Shown one piece after another: positions 17,219 to 25,657 of a DNA stretch of 64,000 nucleotides. Where the stretch lies: positions 620,001 to 684,000 of the forward strand of contig NZ_QFDM01000002.1 in assembly GCF_023702065.1 (NCBI RefSeq), read 5' to 3'. Positions within the stretch are counted from its first letter, which is position 1. The number at the start of each line of letters is the position of its first letter. The translations under genes were made by a program, and so were the position numbers. Source of the stretch: Methanoculleus oceani. GTDB taxonomy: Archaea; Halobacteriota; Methanomicrobia; Methanomicrobiales; Methanoculleaceae. The notes under the pieces were generated by a model, which was not told the origin of the DNA, did no database searches, and saw only the letters and a program-made list of their open reading frames with translations.

Positions 17219-18539
17219 ACGGGCCGGACGGGCGGCCGTCCTGCTCTTGATCTCTGCCCTGCTCCTCGCCGCCGTCTGTCCCGCCGTTTCGGGCGCGGGG
17301 GGACCGCCGGAGCACTCCAGCGCCTCCCCCCAGGGCATCGAGTCTGCCGTCAAGACGCCAACCGAGGATAAGAGCACCGCTCCCGGCCAGAACAGGGGCA
17401 GGGATACACCGGAAGAGACGCCCACCCCCCAGCCCTCGCCCGAAGAGACCGTCACGCCTGCCGATACCCCGGGAGAGGAGCGGACAGAAGCAACGGCGGA
17501 GGCGACGGCTACCGGGACGGCCGGTGAAACGCCCACGGAGAACAGCCGGACGGTCACGGACCCGTTCCCCTGGACCGGGGTTGTCCTGGCCCTCGTCCTG
17601 CTCGCCGGAGCCTTCGTGCTCGGTGCCCGGTACCTGAAGAGACCGGGGGGAGCGGATACCACCGGAACATCCCCGGGCACGACCATCCTGCCCGGCGCAT
17701 ACCGGACCGTGCTCTCCCATCCGCCCGGGTTCCCGCCGGAACTTGCAGAGCGGTACGGCCAGGTCGCCTTCGTCGGGAGAGGCGGGCTCGGGCAGGTCTT
17801 CTCGGCGGTCAGGCGCGATGACCGTCGAACCGTAGCGGTGAAGATCCCGGTCGCCTACGACGAAGCGACCGGGAAAACCTTCATGAAAGAGATGCGGTTC
17901 TGGGAAGACCTCACCCACGAAAACATCGTGGCGGTCCACTCGGTCAACATCCTCCCGGTGCCGTATGTCGAGATGGAGTATCTGCCCCGGACCCTCGAGC
18001 AACTGGAAAAACCCCTTCCGGTGGAGACCGCCGCCCGCATCGCTGCAGGCATCGCCGCCGGGCTTGCCTACGCCCACGGGAGGGGCGTGATCCACCGCGA
18101 TATCAAGCCGAGAAACATCCTTCTTGCCGACGACCTGACGCCGAAGATCACCGACTGGGGCATGAGCACGACGCTGGCGGCGAGCCGGGATACCACCATT
18201 GCCGGGTTCACCCTCGCGTATGCAGCCCCGGAGCAGATCGCCCCGGAGCGGTTCGGCAGGACCGATGCACGGACCGACATCTACCAGCTCGGCGCCGTCT
18301 TCTACGAACTGGTGACGGGAAAGACCCCCAATGCCGGCGAGAGCCTCGCCGGGTTTGCCGAAGCAACTCTCGACGAGCAGCCGGTCCCCCCCGGAGAGAT
18401 CAATCCGGACGCCGCAGGATTCGACCCGATCATCCTCCGGTGCCTCGCAAAAGACCCCGCCGATCGCTACCGGTCCGCCGGAGAGGTGCTCGATGCGATC
18501 GAGACCGCGATGGGCGACGCAGGGGATGAGCGAGCGTGA
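17208..18539 (+). CDS. Membrane-anchored eukaryotic-type Ser/Thr protein kinase
   Basis: A 443-residue kinase of unusual layout. An N-terminal signal-like hydrophobic segment (residues 8-30) leads to a Pro/Thr/Glu-rich extracellular linker (35-118) and a membrane helix at 121-141. The kinase domain occupies about 178-440. Motifs: glycine loop GRGGLGQVF, VAVK (K212), helix C Glu in MKEMR, HRDIKPRNILL (D298), DWG in place of DFG (D316), and AAPEQ. ATG 17208 overlaps the FHA gene. It likely phosphorylates Thr/Ser on cytoplasmic partners, the FHA protein and the channel being obvious candidates. Confidence 0.9.
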   Translation: MPPERAGRAAVLLLISALLLAAVCPAVSGAGGPPEHSSASPQGIESAVKTPTEDKSTAPGQNRGRDTPEETPTPQPSPEETVTPADTPGEERTEATAEATATGTAGETPTENSRTVTDPFPWTGVVLALVLLAGAFVLGARYLKRPGGADTTGTSPGTTILPGAYRTVLSHPPGFPPELAERYGQVAFVGRGGLGQVFSAVRRDDRRTVAVKIPVAYDEATGKTFMKEMRFWEDLTHENIVAVHSVNILPVPYVEMEYLPRTLEQLEKPLPVETAARIAAGIAAGLAYAHGRGVIHRDIKPRNILLADDLTPKITDWGMSTTLAASRDTTIAGFTLAYAAPEQIAPERFGRTDARTDIYQLGAVFYELVTGKTPNAGESLAGFAEATLDEQPVPPGEINPDAAGFDPIILRCLAKDPADRYRSAGEVLDAIETAMGDAGDERA

Positions 18540-19216
18540 AGAGCCTTCTCGCCCGGTACCTCGCCCGCGCCAGGGCCATGCGGTTCCACTACCTGCTCGT
18601 ATCGCTCATCCTCCTGCTCGCCGTCTACCCCTACGTAGGTGCAGGGCCGACCGGCCAGATCGTCCTGAAGGTGCTCTCGTCCCTCGTCCTGATCACCGGT
18701 GTCTACGCCGTGAGTAACCGGCGTCGTCAGGTCGTCATCGCCGTCCTCCTTGCGATTCCCGCCTTCGGCTTCGGCTGGCTCTACGTCATCACCGGAAATC
18801 CCGCACTCGGAGACGCCGAGAGCATATTCACGCTCCTCTTCTACGCCTTCACCGCGCTCATCGGCCTCCTGCAGGTGCTCGGAGAACGCCGGATCACCAC
18901 CGACACCATCTCCGGAGCGGTATCCGTCTACCTCCTCATGGGCCTGACCTGGGCGACCGCCTACGGCCTCGTCGAGAGCCTCAGCCCCGGATCGTTCTCC
19001 AGCAGCCATCCGGGCGACGTTTTCACCTTCCCCACGTTCATCTACTATAGTTTCGTCACCCTCGCGACGCTCGGCTACGGCGACATCACGCCGGTCACCG
19101 ACCAGGCCCGGTCGCTCGCCGTGCTCGAGACCGTGAGCGGAACACTCTACATCGCCGTCCTGATCGCCCGCCTGGTGGCGGCGGCCGGGTGGATGCCGAA
19201 GACCGGCGCCGAGTGA
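18536..19216 (+). CDS. Voltage-gated-like potassium channel
   Basis: A 226-residue membrane protein with about six hydrophobic segments and a pore loop FVTLATLGYGDITPVTDQ. TLGYGD is the K+ selectivity filter. The last helix follows at about 196-215, with no C-terminal ligand domain. The first four segments occupy the place of a sensor domain but lack an obvious arginine ladder. GTG 18536 overlaps the kinase stop codon by four bases, so translation is coupled. It may pass K+ under control of the upstream kinase; that link is inferred from the operon. Confidence 0.85.
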   Translation: MKSLLARYLARARAMRFHYLLVSLILLLAVYPYVGAGPTGQIVLKVLSSLVLITGVYAVSNRRRQVVIAVLLAIPAFGFGWLYVITGNPALGDAESIFTLLFYAFTALIGLLQVLGERRITTDTISGAVSVYLLMGLTWATAYGLVESLSPGSFSSSHPGDVFTFPTFIYYSFVTLATLGYGDITPVTDQARSLAVLETVSGTLYIAVLIARLVAAAGWMPKTGAE

Positions 19217-19298
19217 CGGCGGCTGAAAAACGGGAGGGGAATGACCGGTTTTCCCATTCATCCGGTTAAAGTTACGAAAATTCTCGTTGTTAAAGCAA

Positions 19299-19310
19299 GA
19301 TATTTATTTT
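19299..19310 (+). promoter_or_regulatory. TATA box of the SIMPL protein gene
   Basis: GATATTTATTTT in an AT-rich patch 28-39 bases before ATG 19338. The predicted transcript start is near 19330, giving a very short leader. Confidence 0.5.
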
Positions 19311-19337
19311 CGCCAAATCAAGTGATGTCTGATATCT

Positions 19338-20075
19338 ATGCGAGGAAAGACAGCACTTCTGGGGATCGCTCTGATGGTCCTCTGCGCCGCGGTGATCGGC
19401 AATGTCAGCGCACAACTGCCGGAGGAATCCAGGGATAAACTGATCTACGTCTCCGGTACGGGCAAAGTGACGACCACACCCGACCAGGCCGTCATCGTGT
19501 TCGCGGTCGAGACCGAGAACACCGACGTCAAGACAGCACAGCAGCAGAACGCCCAGCAAATGGATTCCGTGGTCAATGCCCTGAAAGGGGCCGGCATCCC
19601 GGAGAAGGACATCAGGACCGCCGGCTACAACATCATCCCGGTGACCGAGAGCGACAGCAGGGGCCTGACAACCGCCAGGGTCAAGTATTACCGCGTGATC
19701 AACACCCTCGAGGTCACGCTGAACGACGTGAACCGTGCCGGCGAGATCGTCGATCTCGCGGTCGAAAACGGCGCAAACCGGGTTAACCGGTTCTCGTTCA
19801 CCTTAAGCGACGCAAAGCAGCAGGAGTTCCGCTCGCAGGCGCTGACCGCCGCGGTAGCGCAGGCACGGGGCGACGCAAACGCGGTTGCCGCAGCCATCGG
19901 CAAGACCATCGTCGACGTCAAAGAGGTCAACGTAGGGGGCAACTACGTGCCCATGGTCTACGACGGCCGCTACGCGGAGATGGACAAGGCAGCGGGCACC
20001 GCCGTCTCGACCCCGCTTGAGGTCGGTGAGATCGACGTGACCGCAAGCGTCTCGATCACCTACATCATCGGGTAA
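19338..20075 (+). CDS. SIMPL-domain (DUF541) secreted protein
   Basis: A 245-residue protein with a signal peptide (GKTALLGIALMVLCAAVIGNVSA). The SIMPL/DUF541 domain begins ISVTGTGKV-like, here IYVSGTGKVTTTPDQAVIVFAVET, and contains IPEKDIRTAGYNIIPV and a C-terminal EVGEIDVTASVSITYII. Family members are periplasmic or surface proteins of unclear role, some linked to oxidative stress or to signalling. Monocistronic with its own promoter. Confidence 0.88.
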   Translation: MRGKTALLGIALMVLCAAVIGNVSAQLPEESRDKLIYVSGTGKVTTTPDQAVIVFAVETENTDVKTAQQQNAQQMDSVVNALKGAGIPEKDIRTAGYNIIPVTESDSRGLTTARVKYYRVINTLEVTLNDVNRAGEIVDLAVENGANRVNRFSFTLSDAKQQEFRSQALTAAVAQARGDANAVAAAIGKTIVDVKEVNVGGNYVPMVYDGRYAEMDKAAGTAVSTPLEVGEIDVTASVSITYIIG

Positions 20076-20203
20076 TCCCTTCTACCACTCATCTTTTTCG
20101 TCTGCAGGTCCGGGTGCTCCGAACCCGGGCCGTTCCCCCGTCTTCCTGCCGCATCGGGAAGCATAATCTTCGGCGAAGAGAGACCGAATGATCGGAGTCT
20201 GTT

Positions 20204-20869
20204 TTGATGATCACGATAACCGAGGTCTACAACAACATCCCCTGCCGGCAGGGGCTCACGACGGACTGGGGGTTCTCCTGCCTGATCGAAGAGGCGGGCC
20301 TGCTCTTCGATACAGGAGAACGGGGCGACGTGCTGCTCGCGAACATGCAGGCGCTCGGCGTAGACCCCGCGCCCGTCAGGCAACTCGTCCTCTCCCACGA
20401 CCACCACGACCACATCGGCGGCCTTGCGGCGGTTCTTGCCGAGAACCCATCGGTGGAGGTCTTCGTCCACGACGCCTTCTCGGCACGGACACTCGGGCTG
20501 ATCCGGAAGTATACCGAACCGCGGATCGTCGGAGAATGGACGGAGATCGCGGACGGCATCGCCGTGACCGGCCCGCTCGGGACCGATATCCGTGAACAGT
20601 CGCTCGTGGTCGCCGTGCCGGACGGTTTTCTGGTCGTCACCGGGTGCGCGCACCCCCACATCGGTCGGATCATCGACCGGGTCTCCAGGGAGGGGCCGGT
20701 ATGGGGCGTCATCGGCGGGTTTCATACCGTCACCGGCGAAGATATCGATGCGCTCGCCGGGGTCACGTATCTCTCGGCATCGCACTGCACCGATAAGATC
20801 AGGGAACTGCAAGAGCGGTACCCGGGCTCCTTTAGGGCCGGAGGGGTAGGCAAAGTGCACAGGATCTGA
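20204..20869 (+). CDS. MBL-fold protein, ribofuranosylaminobenzene phosphate synthase-related
   Basis: A 221-residue metallo-beta-lactamase-fold protein. The opening EVYNNIPCRQGLTTDWGFSCLIE and the metal motif LSHDHHDHIGGLAAVL match the group named 7,8-dihydropterin-6-methyl-4-(beta-D-ribofuranosyl)aminobenzene-5'-phosphate synthase. VVTGCAHPHIGRII and IGGFHTV supply later ligands. A role in methanopterin biosynthesis is often annotated for this group but is not proven for this member. Start ATG 20204 or 20207. Convergent with mscS. Confidence 0.75.
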   Translation: MMITITEVYNNIPCRQGLTTDWGFSCLIEEAGLLFDTGERGDVLLANMQALGVDPAPVRQLVLSHDHHDHIGGLAAVLAENPSVEVFVHDAFSARTLGLIRKYTEPRIVGEWTEIADGIAVTGPLGTDIREQSLVVAVPDGFLVVTGCAHPHIGRIIDRVSREGPVWGVIGGFHTVTGEDIDALAGVTYLSASHCTDKIRELQERYPGSFRAGGVGKVHRI

Positions 20870-20877
20870 AAAAGAGG

Positions 20878-21738
20878 TTACTCTTTCTTTCCCGTATCTT
20901 CGGTAGGCCGGTTCTTCACTTCGAGTCCGTCCGCAAACCAGACCGTGCGCTGTGGGAAGGGTATCTCGATGCCGTTCTTTTCGAGTTCCTGCTTGATCTT
21001 CCAGAGGAGATCCGTCCTGACGTCCCACCAGTTCCGGGCCGGCGCCCAGATGTAGGCGGTCAGGTTGACACTATTGTCCCCCAGGTTATCGACGAAGACC
21101 GACGGTGCCGGGCTCTTCAGCGCGAACGGGTGGGTCGCGATGACCTCCTTCGCGATCCGTATCGCCTCGTTCGCGTCGTCCTGATACCGGATGCCGATCT
21201 GGTACTCGAACCTCCGGGCTGCGTTGTGGACGTAGTTGGTGATGTTCGAGGTGAAGACCTTCTCGTTCGGGAGCCTGACATAGATCCCGTCGTACGTCTT
21301 GACGACGGTCGAGAGGACGCGGATGTCCTCGACACTGCCGCTGACGTCCGCGACGTTGATGTTGTCGCCGATCTTGATCGGGTGTTCGAACATGAGGAAG
21401 AGGCCGGAGACCAGGTTGGAGACAACGCTCTGGCTCGCAAAACCGATGACGAGACCGGCGATCCCTCCGGCAACCAGGAGGCCGGAGAGGTCGAAGTTGA
21501 GCTGCGGGAGAGCGATGACGAACGCCCAGATTATGATGCCGTAATAGACCAGTTTCGTGAGCAACTCGCGCTCGTTTTTGGGCAGCCGCTCCGAAAGAAC
21601 TCTCCGGACATTTATTGAGACAATTTTCGCGACGACAACGCCGAGCGTGAGGAGGATGACGAAATACAGGAGGTTCCCGACGGTGACATCACCGACGCCG
21701 ACGGGTATCTCCAGGATCTGGGTCGCGTTGAATGTCAT
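20878..21738 (-). CDS. mscS: Small-conductance mechanosensitive channel, MscS family
   Basis: A 286-residue channel with membrane segments near 20-42, 65-85 and 90-110. The pore helix/beta-domain region (LLVAGGIAGLVIGFASQSVVSNLVSGLFLMFE) contains the conserved glycine-rich TM3. VGDNINV-type and VKTYDGIYVRLPNEKVFTSNITNY segments follow. It opens under membrane tension to release solutes. ATG 21738 overlaps the upstream gene's TGA as ATGA, so the two are translationally coupled. Confidence 0.93.
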   Translation of the reverse strand: MTFNATQILEIPVGVGDVTVGNLLYFVILLTLGVVVAKIVSINVRRVLSERLPKNERELLTKLVYYGIIIWAFVIALPQLNFDLSGLLVAGGIAGLVIGFASQSVVSNLVSGLFLMFEHPIKIGDNINVADVSGSVEDIRVLSTVVKTYDGIYVRLPNEKVFTSNITNYVHNAARRFEYQIGIRYQDDANEAIRIAKEVIATHPFALKSPAPSVFVDNLGDNSVNLTAYIWAPARNWWDVRTDLLWKIKQELEKNGIEIPFPQRTVWFADGLEVKNRPTEDTGKKE

Positions 21739-22442
21739 GAGAGCCCCCACTCCATCAGGTATCCGCGGTCGATAGCCGGGATCTTGCGGGCCGTGTACAG
21801 CTCGATGGACTTGACCATCCCCGGCCGGAGCGGCGCGTCGACGAAGTTCGTCTCCGCCATAGTCTTGGTGAGAATCTTCATCGTGGCGGTGGCCGCCACG
21901 AAGTCGCCGTAGTAGATCTTCATATCGGTACTCTCAAAGACAACCCGGGAAACCTCCACCCACTCGCGGTATGCGTTCAGGATGGAGAGCTCCATCACCC
22001 CCTCGCGGAAGGGCTCTACCCGGGGGATCTCCGGGTAGACCGCACTCTCGTAACACCGTGCGATGACCCCGTTCGTCGGCGAACCATAGAGCGTGTACTT
22101 CTGGCTGCCGGGAGCAAAGACGTCCACCACCTCGATATCCCGTGCAGACTCCACGAACACGCCGATCTCGATGGGAAACTTAAGGTAGACCGTCTGGGTG
22201 ACGCCGGGTTCGATGACCATCGGGGAGAACTCTATCTGGAAGAAGTCCGTGATATCCTTGGGGAGATTGACCGGTTCAATCGGGTTGATGACGATCTCGC
22301 CCGTCTTTGAGACCAGGAGCCGCTCGAACGTCTGCCCTTCGCACCTCCGCCGGTAGGTCAGAAGACCGCCATTTTGTTCGGCCTCTACCAGAATATCGCC
22401 GTCGTCACGGTGAAAAGTGCCTCTGTAACGTCCGAACATCAT
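21735..22442 (-). CDS. DUF432 family protein coupled to MscS
   Basis: A 235-residue soluble protein that I assign to DUF432 from its form and its position before mscS. It has many beta strands, for example MVIEPGVTQTVYLKFPIEIGVFVES and MELSILNAYREWVEVSRVVFES. No signal peptide or membrane helix is seen, so a cytoplasmic partner of the channel is plausible. The start is ATG 22442 or 22439. A TTAATATTT box lies upstream at about 22462-22470 on the minus strand. Confidence 0.6.
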   Translation of the reverse strand: MMFGRYRGTFHRDDGDILVEAEQNGGLLTYRRRCEGQTFERLLVSKTGEIVINPIEPVNLPKDITDFFQIEFSPMVIEPGVTQTVYLKFPIEIGVFVESARDIEVVDVFAPGSQKYTLYGSPTNGVIARCYESAVYPEIPRVEPFREGVMELSILNAYREWVEVSRVVFESTDMKIYYGDFVAATATMKILTKTMAETNFVDAPLRPGMVKSIELYTARKIPAIDRGYLMEWGLS

Positions 22443-22823
22443 CTATGATCTGCAAATACTCAAATATTAACTTACTCGAATGACGTGCATTGCCGGCTTT
22501 CGCGTTCGCGCACCCAATTCAGGAAAACTCTTTGACGTGCCCCTTTATCCATATACTCGAATCAAATGCATTTATTGAAGCAAACCACGCTGCCCTGACA
22601 GGGGACTATCTGAGAAGGTATAAATAATAAATCCATTCGGCAGTATATTATGCAGGAGATAAATGAACATCCTTTTAAGCGACGGTTCCAGACACTTTTC
22701 CAGCGCGTTTGTTCCAGGCAGTAATAAACAAGGGGCGCCGTACCTGCCGGCACGGAGGACTCGCCCGTAGATCCGGAGGAAGAGGCCTTCTCGTGGCTTT
22801 ACGGGGACAGGAGTTGTTCCCGG
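22443..22823. promoter_or_regulatory. Divergent spacer between DUF432 gene and sensor kinase
   Basis: About 380 bases. AT-rich at 22440-22660 with at least two + strand TATA-like elements, CCATATACT near 22550 and the strong TATAAATAA at about 22619-22627. A 24-codon frame starting ATGCAGGAG follows the second box but looks non-coding. The rest holds nothing recognised. The long leader after 22627 (about 170 bases) could be regulatory. Confidence 0.45.
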
Positions 22824-24299
22824 GTGATGCGTGTGAAGATAAGTCAGGAAATAATCAGGGAGTCCATGAATCGCAGCCAGATACCCATGAGTCTATTCGA
22901 CCACCTCCAGCAGCCGGCACTCGTTCTCGACTGTGAGGGACGGGTGGTCATCTGGAACAACAGCATGGAGCGATACACCGGGATTTCGGCAGAAGATATC
23001 GTAGGAAAAAGCGGTTACGTCCATGGAAATGCGTTGTTCGGCGAGATGTGTCCTACGCTCGCGAACTACATCCTGACTCCCGGCAATGCCGGGAGCGACC
23101 ATTACCGCCTGCTACCGCACGAGGGCGAAGAGCTGGTCGCCGAGTCGCACATCCCCCCGGCCTCCGGCAGAAAGGTTGTCTGCATGGCTGCCCCCCTCTA
23201 CGACACCACCGGCAGACAGATCGGTGCGGTTGAGACTATCCGGGATACTCCGGAAGAGAGGACGGTCGAAGAATCTCGTGGGACGCCGGAGGAGCAGGTG
23301 CAGATCCTGGCGAGAACTCTCCCCGACATCATCTTCACGCTCGACCGGGACGGCATCTTTACCCAGTTCTCCTGGACCGGGGCCCGGAGTCATGGCGTAG
23401 ACACGGAAGGGGTCGTGGGCAAGACCCCCCATGCCCTGTTCCCGGCGGAGGAGGCAGACTTTCTGGTCGGGGCTGCGCACCGGGTCGTCGCGGCAGGCGA
23501 GGTGATATCTGAGGTCCGGTCGTTCTCGTGGCGCAACGACCAGCGGTCGTTTCAGGTCACCATTCACCCCCTGCACAACTCCTCCGGGAAGATCGTGGCC
23601 GCCACCGGGGTCAGCCGCGATATCACCAGGGATCTTCTCTGCGAACGGACCAGCCAGCTCTCCAGCCTCTACCTCGACCTGCTCGGCACCGACATCTACA
23701 ACACCAGCATGGTTGCGGCGACGATCATCGAGATGCTTCGGGAACGACTCTCCGGTGAAGAGGCGGAACTCGCCCAACGGGTCAAGAACACGGTCGAGCA
23801 GGGGATCAACGTTATCAAGAACGTCGAACTCTTAACCACGCTTGACAAACACCATATCCGCCTGGGGCCGGTCGACCTGGACGGCATCATTCGCGGCCAG
23901 ATACGGCGGTATGCAGGCATCGATATCAGGTACGAAGGAGGGACCTGCATGGTCTGGGCAAACCCCCTCCTCGAACACATCGTATCGAACCTGATCAGCA
24001 ACAGCATCAAGTTCGGCGGCATGAAGGTGCGGATCGAGATATCCGTCATGGAGACCACGGAGATTGTGACGCTCTCCGTCGCCGATACCGGCATCGGCAT
24101 ACCGGACCACTTAAAGCCCAACATCTTCGATCGCTTCAGCCGCGAGGGGAGCAAAACCGCATCCGGGAGCAGAGGCCTTGGGCTTCATATCGTCAAGACC
24201 CTCGCAAACCAGTACGGGGGACGCGTCTGGGCGGCGGACCGGGTGCCCGGCAAACCGGAAGAGGGAGCGGCAATAAAGGTGATCCTCCAGAAGTGCTAG
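22824..24299 (+). CDS. Two-PAS sensor kinase-like protein with missing phospho-acceptor His
   Basis: A 491-residue soluble sensor. PAS1 is at about 24-140 (LVLDCEGRVVIWNNSMERYTG) and PAS2 at 160-268 (IIFTLDRDGIFTQFSWTG), followed by a dimerisation helix region SSLYLDLLGTDIYNTSM and an HATPase domain. That domain has an N-box (LISNSIKFGG) and G-boxes (VADTGIGIP, SRGLGLHIVKTLA). Related methanogen kinases read LMGHDINN where this one reads LLGTDIYN, so T289 replaces the histidine. It may bind ATP without autophosphorylating on His. GTG 22824 or ATG 22827 is the start, after GGAG at 22810. Confidence 0.85.
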   Translation: MMRVKISQEIIRESMNRSQIPMSLFDHLQQPALVLDCEGRVVIWNNSMERYTGISAEDIVGKSGYVHGNALFGEMCPTLANYILTPGNAGSDHYRLLPHEGEELVAESHIPPASGRKVVCMAAPLYDTTGRQIGAVETIRDTPEERTVEESRGTPEEQVQILARTLPDIIFTLDRDGIFTQFSWTGARSHGVDTEGVVGKTPHALFPAEEADFLVGAAHRVVAAGEVISEVRSFSWRNDQRSFQVTIHPLHNSSGKIVAATGVSRDITRDLLCERTSQLSSLYLDLLGTDIYNTSMVAATIIEMLRERLSGEEAELAQRVKNTVEQGINVIKNVELLTTLDKHHIRLGPVDLDGIIRGQIRRYAGIDIRYEGGTCMVWANPLLEHIVSNLISNSIKFGGMKVRIEISVMETTEIVTLSVADTGIGIPDHLKPNIFDRFSREGSKTASGSRGLGLHIVKTLANQYGGRVWAADRVPGKPEEGAAIKVILQKC

Positions 24300-24388
24300 A
24301 CCGTGATCTCCGAACGCCCGGGGGACTCAGATATATATCCCCCCAGCGACTATATCATACCGCATCATTCCCATTGGGGACCGCTTCA

Positions 24389-24847
24389 ATGATACGAACC
24401 ATATGCTTTAAAGAGCGACGATATATCGAAGAGTTGAGAATTCTTACCCGGGCGACCGCGCTGGACTGCATCATCGACGAGCGCTTCGACCGCATAGTAT
24501 ACCTCATAAAAGAAGGCGATATGGGACTTGCTATCGGCCGGAAAGGAAGCAATATCCGGAAGATGCAGAGAGTCCTCGGGAAACGCATCGAGATGGTCGA
24601 ATATTCCCCCGAGATCGAGACATTCACGAGGAACGCATTTAAACCGGCAAATGTCCTCGGTGTCGGGAAAGCAGACGACGGGAGGCTCACGGTGTATATC
24701 GATAAGAGCGATCTCGGCATCGCTATAGGGAAAGGCGGATGCACCATCGAGAAGGCGCGGCTCCTCCTCTCCCGGTACTTCGATACCGACCTCGGCGAGG
24801 TGCTCGCGGGAGTTGATACCCATGCGGGAGTTGATACCCATGCCTGA
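24389..24847 (+). CDS. NusA-like KH-domain RNA-binding protein
   Basis: A 152-residue protein with two KH domains: first GDMGLAIGRKGSNIRKMQRVL, second KSDLGIAIGKGGCTIEKARLLL. This matches archaeal NusA-like proteins, which bind RNA during transcription. The C-terminus repeats AGVDTH because of an 18-bp tandem duplication that also carries the hisE start. ATG 24389 follows TTGGGGA. The canonical archaeal gene normally lies in the RNA polymerase operon, so this isolated copy may be a paralog; that cannot be settled from one window. Confidence 0.8.
   Translation: MIRTICFKERRYIEELRILTRATALDCIIDERFDRIVYLIKEGDMGLAIGRKGSNIRKMQRVLGKRIEMVEYSPEIETFTRNAFKPANVLGVGKADDGRLTVYIDKSDLGIAIGKGGCTIEKARLLLSRYFDTDLGEVLAGVDTHAGVDTHA
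24806..24841 (+). repeat. 18-bp perfect tandem duplication at the KH gene/hisE junction
   Basis: GCGGGAGTTGATACCCAT occurs twice in direct succession (24806-24823 and 24824-24841). The unit is a multiple of three, so both overlapping frames stay open. Each copy holds a GGGAG and the start of an ATG, so hisE has two equivalent start signals. Confidence 0.95.
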
Positions 24848-25133
24848 CTGGACGGTCCTCGACGAAGTCTGGCAGGTCATCCAGGACCGGGCGGAGCACC
24901 CGTCGGCCGAAAGTTACGTGAGTTCCCTCCTGACCCACCGGAAAGGGGTCGACAAATCCCTCGAAAAGGTCGGTGAAGAGGCGGTCGAGTTCATCCTGGC
25001 CGCCAAGAACCAGGTCCCCGAGAGGACGATCTCCGAAGCGGCCGACCTCCTCTTTCACTTCCTGGTGGCGCTCCGGGCATCGGGCACCGACGTGGCGGAC
25101 GTGCTCGACGAGCTCGCCGAACGCCGGAAATAA
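24840..25133 (+). CDS. hisE: Phosphoribosyl-ATP pyrophosphatase
   Basis: A 97-residue HisE, the MazG-related enzyme that hydrolyses phosphoribosyl-ATP to phosphoribosyl-AMP in histidine synthesis. Motifs: SYVSSLLTHRKGVDKSLEKVGEEAVEFILAAKN with the metal-binding EExxE/D, then ISEAADLLFHFLVAL. ATG 24840 is chosen; in-frame starts 24822 (from the repeat) and 24813 would add residues absent from the family. It overlaps the KH gene by 8 bases. No other his gene is in the window. Confidence 0.92.
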   Translation: MPDWTVLDEVWQVIQDRAEHPSAESYVSSLLTHRKGVDKSLEKVGEEAVEFILAAKNQVPERTISEAADLLFHFLVALRASGTDVADVLDELAERRK

Positions 25134-25164
25134 CATTCTTTTGTATCGAATACCCAAGGGCCGC

Positions 25165-25611
25165 TCAAAGATATTCCTTCAGGTCCACCATCCTCGGGAG
25201 ATCGTCCTTCTTTACGGCCGCGGTCTCGACGACCGTATCCTCGATCATGATGGGAGCCCGGTAGCGCAGAGCGATGGCTATCCCGTCGCTCGGCCGGCAG
25301 TCCATGATCTCGGTGCGCGATCCCTGTCGAAGGAGGAGTTTTGCGTAGAAGACACCCTCCTCCAGGGAATCGATGTGCAGGGCATCGAGGACTATCTCGA
25401 AGTTCCGAAAGAGTTCAACGATGAGGTCGTGGGTGATGGGCCGGGGAAGCATCTCGCTATTGAGTGCGTTGCTGATCGAGATCGCTTCCCAGAGCCCGAC
25501 ATATATGGGTATTGTGCTGTCACTCCCGGCATCCAGGACGACGGTCGGCGCCGCTCCCATCTCGCTCACCGACATGAACACGCCCTGCACCCTGCAACTT
25601 TGAGCAGTCAT
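25165..25611 (-). CDS. Bifunctional nuclease (DUF151) family protein
   Basis: A 148-residue protein of the DUF151/BFN family. VVLDAGSDSTIPIYVGLWEAISI, then RPITHDLIVELF and the SRTEIMDCRPSDGIAIALR stretch are the family signatures. Plant and bacterial relatives have RNase/DNase activity; the archaeal role is unknown. ATG 25611 is preferred to 25626 because CAGGTGATC immediately precedes it. Confidence 0.88.
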   Translation of the reverse strand: MTAQSCRVQGVFMSVSEMGAAPTVVLDAGSDSTIPIYVGLWEAISISNALNSEMLPRPITHDLIVELFRNFEIVLDALHIDSLEEGVFYAKLLLRQGSRTEIMDCRPSDGIAIALRYRAPIMIEDTVVETAAVKKDDLPRMVDLKEYL

Positions 25612-25657
25612 GTGATCACCTGACATCAGCCTTATCGTGTTTAAACCTTGGGGTCAA

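Noticed and set aside
22562-22753. 63-codon minus-strand frame in the DUF432/sensor kinase spacer
   Set aside because: It spans AT-rich promoter sequence, has no ribosome binding site or domain.
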